Shown here: piece by piece, positions 25,751 through 33,240 of the stretch | How positions within the stretch are numbered: the stretch's first letter is position 1 | Layout: each line of letters opens with the position of its first letter | From: an uncultured candidate division WPS-2 bacterium | GTDB lineage: Bacteria; Vulcanimicrobiota; Vulcanimicrobiia; Vulcanimicrobiales; Vulcanimicrobiaceae | Reading direction: 5' to 3' | Length of the DNA stretch: 64,000 bases | Assembly (NCBI GenBank): GCA_937927945.1 | Contig: CALEYW010000043.1 | Location: forward strand, 124,001 to 188,000 | Translations under genes and position numbers: made by a program | Notes under the pieces: generated by a model | The model's database searches: none | Seen by the model: only the letters and a program-made list of their open reading frames with translations | Told to the model about the DNA's origin: nothing

Positions 25751-27075
25751 AGCCGCACGACCCGGCCGCGCTCCGCGGGGATGCCGCGCGTCGCATTGCG
25801 TGCGTCGACCACGACCGGGGCCGCGGCGACGAGACCGTTCCAATCGATGCCGTGGTGATCGGTTACGACCACGGCGCAGTCGACGGCGTCGAGCGTCGCG
25901 ACGTCGAGCGGCACCGAGACGCGTCGCGAGCCGTCCCACCAGCGCACGCGCGGCACCAGCGGATCGTGATAGGATACCACCGCGCCGTCGTGTTCGAGCG
26001 CGCGCGCCAGCGCGTGCGCCGGCGACTGCAGCGCATCGGGGACGTCGCGCTTGTAAGCGATCCCGACGAGCAGGACGCGCGCGCCCTTGAGCGGGCGGCC
26101 GCGCTGGTTGAGCGCGCGTCCGACCTTGTCGCGCACGAAGAACGGCATCGAGGCGTTGATCTCCGCAGCGGCTTCGAGCAGATGGGCAGGCGCATGGTTG
26201 CGTCGCGATTGCCAGGCCAGGTACTCGAGGTCGAACGGAACGCCGCTCCCGCCGACACCGGGGCCCGGCTCGAACCGCATCATCCCGAACGGTTTGGTCG
26301 CCGCCGCGTCGATCACGTCCCACACGTCGACGTCCATGCGGTCGCACAAGATCGCCAGCTGGTTGACCAAGGCGACGTTTACCGCGCGGAAGGTGTTCTC
26401 GAAGACCTTCGTCAGCTCGGCCACCGCGACGTCGGCGACCGGAACCACCGTGCCGACGGTCGCGCCGTAGAACGCGCACGCCAGCTCCACGCAGGACGGC
26501 GTCGCGCCGCTGACGACACGCGCCGTGTTCGCCGCAGCGAACGCGGGGTTGCCCGGATCGACCCGTTCGGGTGAGATCGCGACGAAGTAGTCCTCGCCGA
26601 CGACCTCCGGTACGCGTGCCAGCGCGGGCAGCAATACCTCGCGCGTCGTTCCCGGATAGGTGCCGCTCTCGAGAATGATCAGCTGCCCGCGATGGAGTCG
26701 TGAGGCGATCTCGCTTGCGATCGCGGCGAGCGGCGCGAAGTCCGGCGTTCGTCCGGGGCCGAGCGGCGTGGCGACGCAGATCGCGACGATGTCGGACTCA
26801 GCGAGCGCCTCGAAGCTGGTGGTCGCGCGCAACCGGCCGAGCTCGACGACGTCGACCATGTCGCGGTCCGAGACGTGGGCGAGGTAGTTCGAGCCTTGGT
26901 TGACCTGCGCGACGCAGACCGCGTCGTGATCGATCCCGGTCACGACGAATCCGGCCTTCGCGTTGTCGACCGCGAACGGCAGGCCGACGCGACCCAGGCC
27001 GACGACGGCGACGCGCGCGCTGCGGGTCGCGATGCGGTGCAGCAGCTCCTCGTGGACGCGACGGGTCGCGATCAC
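25747..27075 (-). CDS. UDP-glucose/GDP-mannose dehydrogenase family protein lacking the catalytic Cys
   Basis: This 442-residue protein has the full three-domain layout: VAVVGLGRVGLPFAVDNAK (NAD binding), SPERVDPGN, ELTKVFENTFRAVNVALVNQ (conserved Lys and Asn), and a C-terminal domain with VLLVGIAYKRDVPD. It resembles the UDP-HexNAc 6-dehydrogenase branch (WbpA/WecC). The active-site motif, normally GGHC followed by hydrophobic-Pro, reads GGSGVP here (about 275-280), so the nucleophilic Cys is Gly278 and no other Cys is near. Two-step oxidation to a uronic acid through a thiohemiacetal should therefore not be possible. Function may be partial oxidation, another reaction, or none. It is coupled to its neighbours by GTGA overlaps. 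Confidence 0.85.
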   Translation of the reverse strand: MIATRRVHEELLHRIATRSARVAVVGLGRVGLPFAVDNAKAGFVVTGIDHDAVCVAQVNQGSNYLAHVSDRDMVDVVELGRLRATTSFEALAESDIVAICVATPLGPGRTPDFAPLAAIASEIASRLHRGQLIILESGTYPGTTREVLLPALARVPEVVGEDYFVAISPERVDPGNPAFAAANTARVVSGATPSCVELACAFYGATVGTVVPVADVAVAELTKVFENTFRAVNVALVNQLAILCDRMDVDVWDVIDAAATKPFGMMRFEPGPGVGGSGVPFDLEYLAWQSRRNHAPAHLLEAAAEINASMPFFVRDKVGRALNQRGRPLKGARVLLVGIAYKRDVPDALQSPAHALARALEHDGAVVSYHDPLVPRVRWWDGSRRVSVPLDVATLDAVDCAVVVTDHHGIDWNGLVAAAPVVVDARNATRGIPAERGRVVRL

Positions 27076-28187
27076 GGTGCCACCGTCCGTTTCAGACGGA
27101 GCGCGGGGAGTTCGATGAACTGGCGAGACAACGCCGCGATTCCGAACGCGAGCGGCAACACCCACAGCGCGCGCAGCAACGCAGACGTGAACGGCGACGC
27201 CGCGACGGTCAGACCCGCGCGATCGACCCAGCTTAGGATCGGGACGTGGATGAGATAGACACAGAAGCTCGTATCCGCACCGAAGCGGCAGAACCGCGAG
27301 CGCAGGGGAGCGAGCACCGGGGCCCCGCGCCAGGCGATGACGGCCAGCACCGCCGCCCCGAAGAGCAAGTTCGCCTCGGTGAGGCGCAACGCCGTCGCCA
27401 GCGTGCCGTCGCGCGCGAGCGCCTCCCAGCCCGCGAGCGCCGCGACGAGTGCGAGAATGCCCGCGAGCAGCCGCTTCGAGTACGTGCGCGCGTATGGCGA
27501 GCGCATCCACAGCGCGCACAGCGCGCCGATCGCCAAACCGTCGCTGCGGAACCACGGTACTTCGAGCAACGCGCCGTTGCACGCCGCCCGAACGACGGGC
27601 TCCGCGACGACGATCGCAGCGGCTAACAGCGCCAGGCGTCGCGGTCCGAGCACGAGCACGCACAGCGGCCATAGCAGGTAGAATTGCTCTTCCACCGCGA
27701 GCGACCAGAGCGGCGGCGCACCCGGCGGCACGGCTACGTGAACGAACGGCGCGACGTCGGCGAGGAACGCCGCACCCAGCGTATACCAGCCCCCGTAGCC
27801 GGGTTCGAACACGACGAGCGCGAGCAGGACGACCGCGACCAAAGGCAGGATGCGCAGCGCGCGCCGGGTCAGAAAGGTCGCAAAGTAGTCGTGCCGCCGA
27901 CGCGTGTCGAGCAAGATGCCGGTGATCAAGAAGCCCGAGAGGACGAAGAACAGATCGACGCCGAGCCAGAGGTGCGAGACGGCGAGGAACAGCACGCGTG
28001 CGACGCCATGGAGCGCCGCGCCGGCACGCGCGGCATCGCCCTGCATTGTCAGATGGACCAGAAGCACCATCCAGATCGCGGCGGCGCGGATACCATCGAG
28101 CTCCGGCGTTCGGCCGGCGCGGTCGAACGGCGCCTCCAGCGCGCGGGCAGCTCGAGCCGTCGTCCCCGCTGCGATTTCGGCCGTCAT
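27072..28187 (-). CDS. Acyltransferase family 3 (OafA-like) membrane protein
   Basis: The 371-residue protein has about ten membrane helices and the family hallmarks TPELDGIRAAAIWMVLLVHL (catalytic His), LWLGVDLFFVLSGFLITGIL, RRALRILPL and PPLWSLAVEEQFYLLWP. Such enzymes transfer acetyl or other acyl groups to extracytoplasmic glycans. Here the probable acceptor is a sugar of the repeat unit. The start at 28187 is fixed by an ATGA overlap with the preceding gene. Confidence 0.92.
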   Translation of the reverse strand: MTAEIAAGTTARAARALEAPFDRAGRTPELDGIRAAAIWMVLLVHLTMQGDAARAGAALHGVARVLFLAVSHLWLGVDLFFVLSGFLITGILLDTRRRHDYFATFLTRRALRILPLVAVVLLALVVFEPGYGGWYTLGAAFLADVAPFVHVAVPPGAPPLWSLAVEEQFYLLWPLCVLVLGPRRLALLAAAIVVAEPVVRAACNGALLEVPWFRSDGLAIGALCALWMRSPYARTYSKRLLAGILALVAALAGWEALARDGTLATALRLTEANLLFGAAVLAVIAWRGAPVLAPLRSRFCRFGADTSFCVYLIHVPILSWVDRAGLTVAASPFTSALLRALWVLPLAFGIAALSRQFIELPALRLKRTVAP

Positions 28188-29458
28188 CGGAAGAGCACCG
28201 TGCCGCTGGCGGCCGGCAAGCGCGCGGGCGGCGCCGCCGCGGTCGTCACGGTGCCGCCCTCGAGCAGCGCGCCGCCGTGCATCTCGAGCGCGTGCTTGTA
28301 GCCGTGCACGGCGGCGTCGACGGTGCGGGAACGCGACGCGTTCACGACCGCCGCGCACGGACCGACCGGGACCGCGCGCACGAAGCACCGTGCGTACTCG
28401 CGCACGTACGCGCCCGACGGTGCACGCAGGTCGTCGACGTCCGCGGGTTGCGGGCGCAGCGGTCCGAGGGCGAGCACCGTGGCCTCGGGGAAGACCGACA
28501 CGCGCTTGCGCGCGCTGGACGCAGCCATCTCGAGCACGCTGTACTTCGGCCGATACACCAGCAGAAACGAGGAGTACACGTACGCGCGTTCCGCTCGCCC
28601 GACGTCGCTGTCGCCCGGCGTGTCGCTGCCGGCGTAACACAGGAAGAGCTTGTCGCGAGCGACTGTCTGCAGGTGACTGTTCTCCGCCGACCGCCAAGCA
28701 CCGTCGACGCGCTTGTTCGCGAGCGTGTTGTCCATCCCGTTGTCCGACGTGCTCGTGCAGAACTCGTACATTCCGCCGATCGCGCCGGGGCCTTCGAGTG
28801 CCGCTTGGGCGTGGGTCTCCGTGCTGCCGTCGTCGGGTGCGTCACCAAGTCCGTTGAAGATCACCGGTATGCTCAGGTGCGACCAGAGCGCGAACGTCGC
28901 GTCGCGCTCGCGCTCGTAGCTGCGCGCGCACGCCGGCCGCACGACCGTCGCGTACGTGTGGACGGCTGCGTACACGTCGTCGACGAACAGCGCGTCATAG
29001 CGACCGCGGACGTGCTCGTCGACGTACGCGCGGACGCGCGCCCGGTACGCCGCGGCGCCCTGATCCATGAGGAACCCGCCGAGGTCGCCGCGCTTCACCG
29101 CGGCCCGCGAGCCGTCGCAGCTGCGCAGGAACGTCGATTCGTCGTCGCTGTACAGCGGCGCATAGTCGTGGTTCGGATCGTACTGGATGCTCGGGTCGAG
29201 ATACGCGTAGGTATGGATCTTTTCGCGCCGCGCATCCTCCGTGACGGCCGCATCGGCAAGCGCCCAATCGAGCCACGGCGCCAGCTCGTTCAACGGTACT
29301 TCTTGGGGCCGGTGATAGCACTTCGTTCCGTAGCACAGCTCGTGCATGCCGGTCAGCACGTGCACCGGCACGGTGGTGTCCGGGCCGGCAACCGTAGCAG
29401 TGACGACGGTAAAGACGACGGGCGTCACGACGGCGACCGCCCAGCGCAAGGCGTTCAT
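28184..29458 (-). CDS. Secreted glycosidase-like (TIM-barrel-like) protein of unknown specificity
   Basis: ATG 29458 has GGAGG nine bases upstream. The 424-residue product has an N-terminal signal or anchor (WAVAVVTPVVFTVVTATVAG). The rest reads like the GHL/GH114-type barrels of secreted putative glycosidases: KIHTYAYLDPS, DLGGFLMDQGA, GRYDALFVDDVYAA with paired acids, IPVIFNGLGD and KLFLCYAGSD. I cannot place it in a defined family. As first gene of the operon with the acyltransferase and nucleotide-sugar genes, it may trim or process the polymer in the periplasm; this is inference. It is divergent from wzx, with the leader repeat between them. Confidence 0.75.
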   Translation of the reverse strand: MNALRWAVAVVTPVVFTVVTATVAGPDTTVPVHVLTGMHELCYGTKCYHRPQEVPLNELAPWLDWALADAAVTEDARREKIHTYAYLDPSIQYDPNHDYAPLYSDDESTFLRSCDGSRAAVKRGDLGGFLMDQGAAAYRARVRAYVDEHVRGRYDALFVDDVYAAVHTYATVVRPACARSYERERDATFALWSHLSIPVIFNGLGDAPDDGSTETHAQAALEGPGAIGGMYEFCTSTSDNGMDNTLANKRVDGAWRSAENSHLQTVARDKLFLCYAGSDTPGDSDVGRAERAYVYSSFLLVYRPKYSVLEMAASSARKRVSVFPEATVLALGPLRPQPADVDDLRAPSGAYVREYARCFVRAVPVGPCAAVVNASRSRTVDAAVHGYKHALEMHGGALLEGGTVTTAAAPPARLPAASGTVLFR

Positions 29459-29491
29459 GTCCTCCGCACGATACCGTTGCAACTGGCGCGA

Positions 29492-29600
29492 GCAAAGAGC
29501 CCGGCATCGATGCGGGCGGGCGGGAAGTCCCGTCGGCGCGGGCCCATGCGAACTCGCGGCAGCGGGACCAGAGGCGTCATGATCGGGCGGTATGGACGTC
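29492..29600 (+). repeat. Leader repeat, copy A (upstream of wzx)
   Basis: About 110 bases are repeated at 31453-31560. The first 19 bases are identical (GCAAAGAGCCCGGCATCGA, 29492-29510), followed by a GCCCG/CGGGC stem, GGGAAGTCCC (29522-29531), a CG-rich spacer, GGGCCC and finally GGTATGGACGTC, the last nine bases of which are the wzx start. The conserved pieces are spaced almost identically in both copies, pointing to duplication of the wzx leader. It also carries the GGAAGTCC core of the recurrent locus motif. Confidence 0.75.
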
Positions 29601-30818
29601 GTCGCCGCTCCGCGTCGTTTGGCTGCGGATGCGTTGCGTATCTTCAGCGGGCAGACGGTCTGGACGGCGGCGAGCGTGCTCGCAGGCGTCGTCATCGTGC
29701 GTGCGGTGGGACCGGCGGGCAAGGGAGCGCTAGCGTACGCGACGACCGTGGTCACGTTGGCGACGATGGCGCTGGGCGGCGTCACGACCGCGGCAATGAT
29801 CGCAGTCGCGCATCGGGGCGTCGATCGCAGCGCCGCCGAACGGGCGGCGCTGCGGTTCACCGGGATCGCCGGCACGGTGATCGCGGTCGTGCTGGCGACG
29901 ATCGGGGTCGCGGTCCATTCCCAGCGGGCCCTCGTCGGCAGTGCGGCCGCCGTCGTGCCGGCGCTGCTCGCCGGGGCGGTACAGATTTTCCTTCAGTATC
30001 GCGGCGACGTCAACCGCGCCGTCATCGTGCAGCAGATCGCGGGGACGGGCGTCGCGCTCACGACCGCCCTGGCCGTCATCGCCGGCGGCGGCGTCGTCGG
30101 CGCGTTCGCGTGCTGGGTCGTGGCGACGTCGATCGCGGTCGTGGTGGGAATGCGCGCTCTGCGGGCGACCTCACTGCGGTCCGTCGTCGCGCAAGGCGTC
30201 ATCGGCGCGACCGGGACAGGCATCACGCTGCTGAACGTCGCCGGCTACCTGAACTTGACCATTGACGTGTACGTCGTGGCGATGCTCCGCCCGGCGTCCG
30301 AGCTGGGCATCTACGCGCTCGCGGTCGCTTCCGGCGAGATGCTGTGGCAGTGCAACCGCGCGCTCCTGTGGCCTGCACTCCGTTCGATCGCCCACCTCGG
30401 CCACGCCGAGGCGGCCGCGCTCGCGGGTCGGATCTTCCGCTCGTCGATCGCGCTCGTCGGCGGCGTCGCTCTGGTCGCCTATGTCGCCGCTCCGGTCGCG
30501 ATCCGGCTCGTCTACGGCGAGGCGTTCGCGCCGGCGGGCGACGTCCTGCGCCTGCTCCTTCCGGGCATCGTCGCGATGGCCGGCGAGGCGGCGCTCGGAT
30601 CGTGGATCATGGTCGGTCTGGGCCGCACCCGCGAGCTCCTCGCGATCCAAACCGCATCGACGGTACTCTGCGCCGCGATCTGCGTCGCCGGCCTGCCACG
30701 CTATGGTATCGCCGCAGCCGCCTTCGCCACGAGCATCACGTACTGCGCGACCCTGCTCGCCGTCGCGTGGCTCGCCGTGCGCAAGGGCTTCCCTTCGCGG
30801 TACCTGATCCGAGCGTAA
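29592..30818 (+). CDS. Wzx-type polysaccharide flippase
   Basis: This 408-residue protein has twelve or so membrane segments and the MOP/PST flippase pattern: FSGQTVWTAASVLAGVVIVR at the N-terminus, GPAGKGALAYATTVVTLATM, NLTIDVYVVAMLRPASELGI in the middle and IRLVYGEAFAPAGDVLRLLL late. Flippases move undecaprenyl-PP-linked repeat units to the periplasmic side for polymerisation. It is the only flippase in the window. The gene is alone on its strand, divergent from the glycosidase-like operon, and followed by a scarred region. Confidence 0.9.
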   Translation: MDVVAAPRRLAADALRIFSGQTVWTAASVLAGVVIVRAVGPAGKGALAYATTVVTLATMALGGVTTAAMIAVAHRGVDRSAAERAALRFTGIAGTVIAVVLATIGVAVHSQRALVGSAAAVVPALLAGAVQIFLQYRGDVNRAVIVQQIAGTGVALTTALAVIAGGGVVGAFACWVVATSIAVVVGMRALRATSLRSVVAQGVIGATGTGITLLNVAGYLNLTIDVYVVAMLRPASELGIYALAVASGEMLWQCNRALLWPALRSIAHLGHAEAAALAGRIFRSSIALVGGVALVAYVAAPVAIRLVYGEAFAPAGDVLRLLLPGIVAMAGEAALGSWIMVGLGRTRELLAIQTASTVLCAAICVAGLPRYGIAAAAFATSITYCATLLAVAWLAVRKGFPSRYLIRA

Positions 30819-30907
30819 CGTGGGCCGGGCGGCGCGAACGACCGGTCGCGCTTCTTCGTCCAGAGCACGCCAAGAAACGCTCTCGCGCGGTGCCGCGTTT
30901 GGTCAGC

Positions 30908-31075
30908 GAGCGTGCGCTGCGCGACGACTGGACGATGTTCGTCGCTCCCGACTATTTGCTCAGGTTCCGACCCGACGTGGTCTTGATCGTCAACCCTATC
31001 TTACGAAGGCGAGCTCGGAAGGCGGCGCCCGGGTGATTCGGCTCGCGTTGGGCGACGTTCGAGAACTTCAATCGC
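30908..31075 (+). pseudogene. C-terminal remnant of a methyltransferase, fused to a propeller-gene fragment
   Basis: From 30936 the plus strand encodes FVAPDYLLRFRPDVVLIVNPI, matching IVAPDFLRTFRPEVILIANPI at the end of the intact methyltransferase (33241-34452). One extra T breaks the frame after that, and a degenerate tail (VIRLALGDVREL) follows. Immediately upstream, 30908-30935 is a 28-base exact copy of 31771-31798 in the propeller gene (protein ERALRDDW). The junction therefore joins two genes that now lie 1-3 kb away. There is no start codon or ribosome binding site: a recombination scar. Confidence 0.75.
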
Positions 31076-31400
31076 CGCCGAATACTACATACGAGGATGT
31101 TGGATTCATCGGCGAGCGATGAAGCTTGAAACGGCCAGCTCCAAAGGCCTCTTTGAACGCGACCGTTTCGCCGGGGACATTGCGATGATTGAGTTCGTCG
31201 AAGCCGATGATAGCGCCTCCGGCAATGTGGTCCTTGATCGCGCTTAAGCAGCGCTTCGTCGGCTCATACAAGTCCATGTCGAAATATGCCAGCGCAATGA
31301 TCGTCTCGGGGTGATCCGCGAGATACTTCTCAACTTCCTCCGACGCATCGCCTTTGACGAGCTCGAACTTCTTGATGTGCGAAAAAGAGGGCTCTCGCGC
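31068..31400 (-). pseudogene. 3' remnant of a TylF-type methyltransferase
   Basis: The minus strand encodes about 108 residues of a class I methyltransferase C-terminal half: KKFELVKGDASEEVEKYL, IALAYFDMDLYEPTKRCLSA, GGAIIGFDELNHRNVPGET and SPMNPTSSYVVFGGD. These match the TylF/MycF-like sugar O-methyltransferases. Upstream of about 31400 homology stops abruptly: the SAM-binding half, start codon and ribosome binding site are absent, and the leader repeat copy B begins 50 bases on. It is a truncated gene. Confidence 0.8.
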
Positions 31401-31452
31401 TCGTGGCAGTCCAAGACTTGGAGTAGGTGCTAGACCCAGGACCACCGTTAGG

Positions 31453-31560
31453 GCAAAGAGCCCGGCATCGACTCGTGCGGGCGGGAAGTCCCCTCGCAGC
31501 GGGCCCGTGTGAAGTGGCGGGAGGAGTGCGCGGGCGGGCATCATCAGCCGGTATGGACGT
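31453..31560 (+). repeat. Leader repeat, copy B (upstream of the propeller gene)
   Basis: Duplicate of 29492-29600: an identical 19-base start (31453-31471), a GCCCG/CGGGC stem, GGGAAGTCCC at 31483-31492, GGGCCC at 31501-31506, and the wzx-like start GGTATGGACGTC reaching to 31561. After ATGGACGTC the similarity ends and the propeller gene begins within 25 bases. The wzx promoter/leader thus appears to have been copied in front of the propeller gene. Confidence 0.75.
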
Positions 31561-31581
31561 CCTCCAGCGTGCGATCCGTCC

Positions 31582-33036
31582 GTGCATCGACGTCGATCGC
31601 CGTTAGCACCGTCCCTTCTTGCCCTCGCCATGTTCGGCACCTTCGCGTTCGAACGGTGGTACGTCAGCCCCGACCGGCTCTCGATCAAGTCGACGGTGCA
31701 ACGGGCATTGATCGCGGCAAAGGAGCCGTTCTCAGTGGGCGCAAGCACCTCGAGCATGCGCGCGACGAACGAGCGTGCGCTGCGCGACGACTGGACGACC
31801 TTTGCGCACGACGACCTGCGCTCGGGCTACGAACGCAGGGCCACGGGAATCACTCGCGACACCGCGAGCCTGCTGCGGCGGCGCTGGCTCCGTGCGCTGA
31901 ACGAGCCTGTCAGGGCGAGCCCGCTTGCGGTCGGCGGTGCGCTCTACGTAGCGACCGATCAGGGAAACGTGTACGCGCTCGACGCGGCCACCGGCGACCT
32001 TCGCTGGAAGCAGCGCGTCGGTTCGTCGGTGCGCATGACGCCCGCGCTCGTACACGGAACGCTCTTCGTCGGGACGTACGGAGCGCTCGGCCCACCCGGC
32101 GCGGTGCCGCACGGGGCCACGTTCCAAGCGCTCGACGCGCAAACGGGTGCGGTGCGGTGGCGACGCAGCCTCCCCGGCTTGGTGCGTTCGGAGCCGGTCA
32201 TCATCGACGGCGTGGTCTACGAAGGTCTGGCGGGAGGCGATCCGTTCAGCGGATGCTTCGACGGACGGGTGATCGCGCTCGACGAGAAGACCGGCGCGCT
32301 GCTGCCGATGCAGTGGATGACGTCCCCCAAACACCGGAACGGCGGCGGAATTTGGGGACCGCTGAGCACCGATGGCTCGACGATCTATGTCGGCACGGGA
32401 AACACGTGCGATGCCCAGGGGATCGCCGGGCACGGCGACTCCGTCGTCGCGATGACGCGGAGCCTGCAAACTGTATGGCGGGCCTCTACCAAAGTGTCGG
32501 CCGGCGACGATAGTGACGTCGGAGGCGGCGTCGCGCTCGTCGGCCCCTACGCCTATGTCGCCGGAAAGAACGGGTATTTCTACCAGCTCGATCGCGCGAC
32601 GGGCCGGATTCTCAGGCGCACCGACCTCGCGCCGTTCAAACGTGACGCGGGCAGCATCGCCACGCCGACGGGCGACGGCAGCGTCCTCGTGATCAGCGGC
32701 GGAGTCCATAGCAACCCCACGGCGCCGAGCGCGCCGAGCTGCATCATCAGCGCGTTCGCTCCGGACGGCAGCGAGCGCTATCGCTTCACCTCGGAGTATC
32801 CGGTCACGGGCTATGCGGCGTTCGTTGCCGGAGTCGGCTTCATCGCACTCGATCGGTCGCTCGTGGCGTTCGATTCCGGCACGGGCGAACGGCTTTGGAG
32901 CGCCGATCTCGGCGATTTCTCCTACGCGTCCCCGATCGTCGTGCCGAGCGGCGTGTACGCGGTCACCAATGCCGGCGACGTCCACGCTTTCGGTCCTCCC
33001 GAGGAAAGCCTCGCGAACGCGAAGCCGCATGGCTGA
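31582..33036 (+). CDS. Membrane-anchored PQQ-type beta-propeller protein
   Basis: The 484-residue product starts at GTG 31582; the start is supported by alignment with its decayed paralogue at 34484-35923, which begins at the equivalent GTG. One hydrophobic N-terminal helix (about 9-27) is followed by repeated beta-propeller blades of the PQQ/PQQ-like type: ALYVATDQGNVYALDAATGD, TLFVGTYG, TFQALDAQTGAVRW, YVGTGNTC, VAGKNGYFYQLDRATGR and LVAFDSGTGERLW. The residues that hold PQQ and Ca2+ in quinoprotein dehydrogenases are not obvious, so it may be a scaffold or sugar-binding propeller. It lies within the polysaccharide locus and next to methyltransferase genes. It carries the 28-base segment also found at 30908. 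Confidence 0.88.
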   Translation: MHRRRSPLAPSLLALAMFGTFAFERWYVSPDRLSIKSTVQRALIAAKEPFSVGASTSSMRATNERALRDDWTTFAHDDLRSGYERRATGITRDTASLLRRRWLRALNEPVRASPLAVGGALYVATDQGNVYALDAATGDLRWKQRVGSSVRMTPALVHGTLFVGTYGALGPPGAVPHGATFQALDAQTGAVRWRRSLPGLVRSEPVIIDGVVYEGLAGGDPFSGCFDGRVIALDEKTGALLPMQWMTSPKHRNGGGIWGPLSTDGSTIYVGTGNTCDAQGIAGHGDSVVAMTRSLQTVWRASTKVSAGDDSDVGGGVALVGPYAYVAGKNGYFYQLDRATGRILRRTDLAPFKRDAGSIATPTGDGSVLVISGGVHSNPTAPSAPSCIISAFAPDGSERYRFTSEYPVTGYAAFVAGVGFIALDRSLVAFDSGTGERLWSADLGDFSYASPIVVPSGVYAVTNAGDVHAFGPPEESLANAKPHG

Positions 33037-33104
33037 TGCGTTCACCGAACGATTCGCTACTGGACGTGTCGCCTTCCACGCGGGTGATGTAGCGCATGGT
33101 AATT

Positions 33105-33185
33105 TGCCGCACGAGCAAGGACCCCGAACAAAGGTCCTGCGGAAACGCAGAAGTCCTTGGTTTCGTCGATGTGCAGGGCATGAGA
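33105..33185 (+). promoter_or_regulatory. Possible leader element upstream of the methyltransferase gene
   Basis: Two small hairpins stand in a row: GGACC/GGTCC with a 9-base loop, then CTGCG/CGCAG closed by a GAAA tetraloop (about 33119-33150). They are followed directly by GAAGTCC (33150-33156), a spacer and GGGCATGAG. This mirrors stem, GGAAGTCC, spacer, GGGCYCAYG in the other locus leaders, though less exactly. The region is more AT-rich than its surroundings. Confidence 0.35.
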
Positions 33186-33240
33186 GAAAGCATTGTAAAA
33201 CGCAGGCTTTTCGCAACGCACATCCAGCGTGGAGGCAGCA

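Noticed and set aside
29492..29560. c-di-GMP-I or cobalamin riboswitch upstream of wzx
   Set aside because: GCAAAG followed by a stem and GGGAAGTCCC recalls pieces of both classes, but the tetraloop/receptor pattern of GEMM-I and the GCCACTG B12 box and full core are missing.
29575..29592. ops/JUMPstart element (GGCGGTA) near the wzx start
   Set aside because: Only seven bases match, the match overlaps the start codon, and the longer JUMPstart context and an RfaH gene are not seen.
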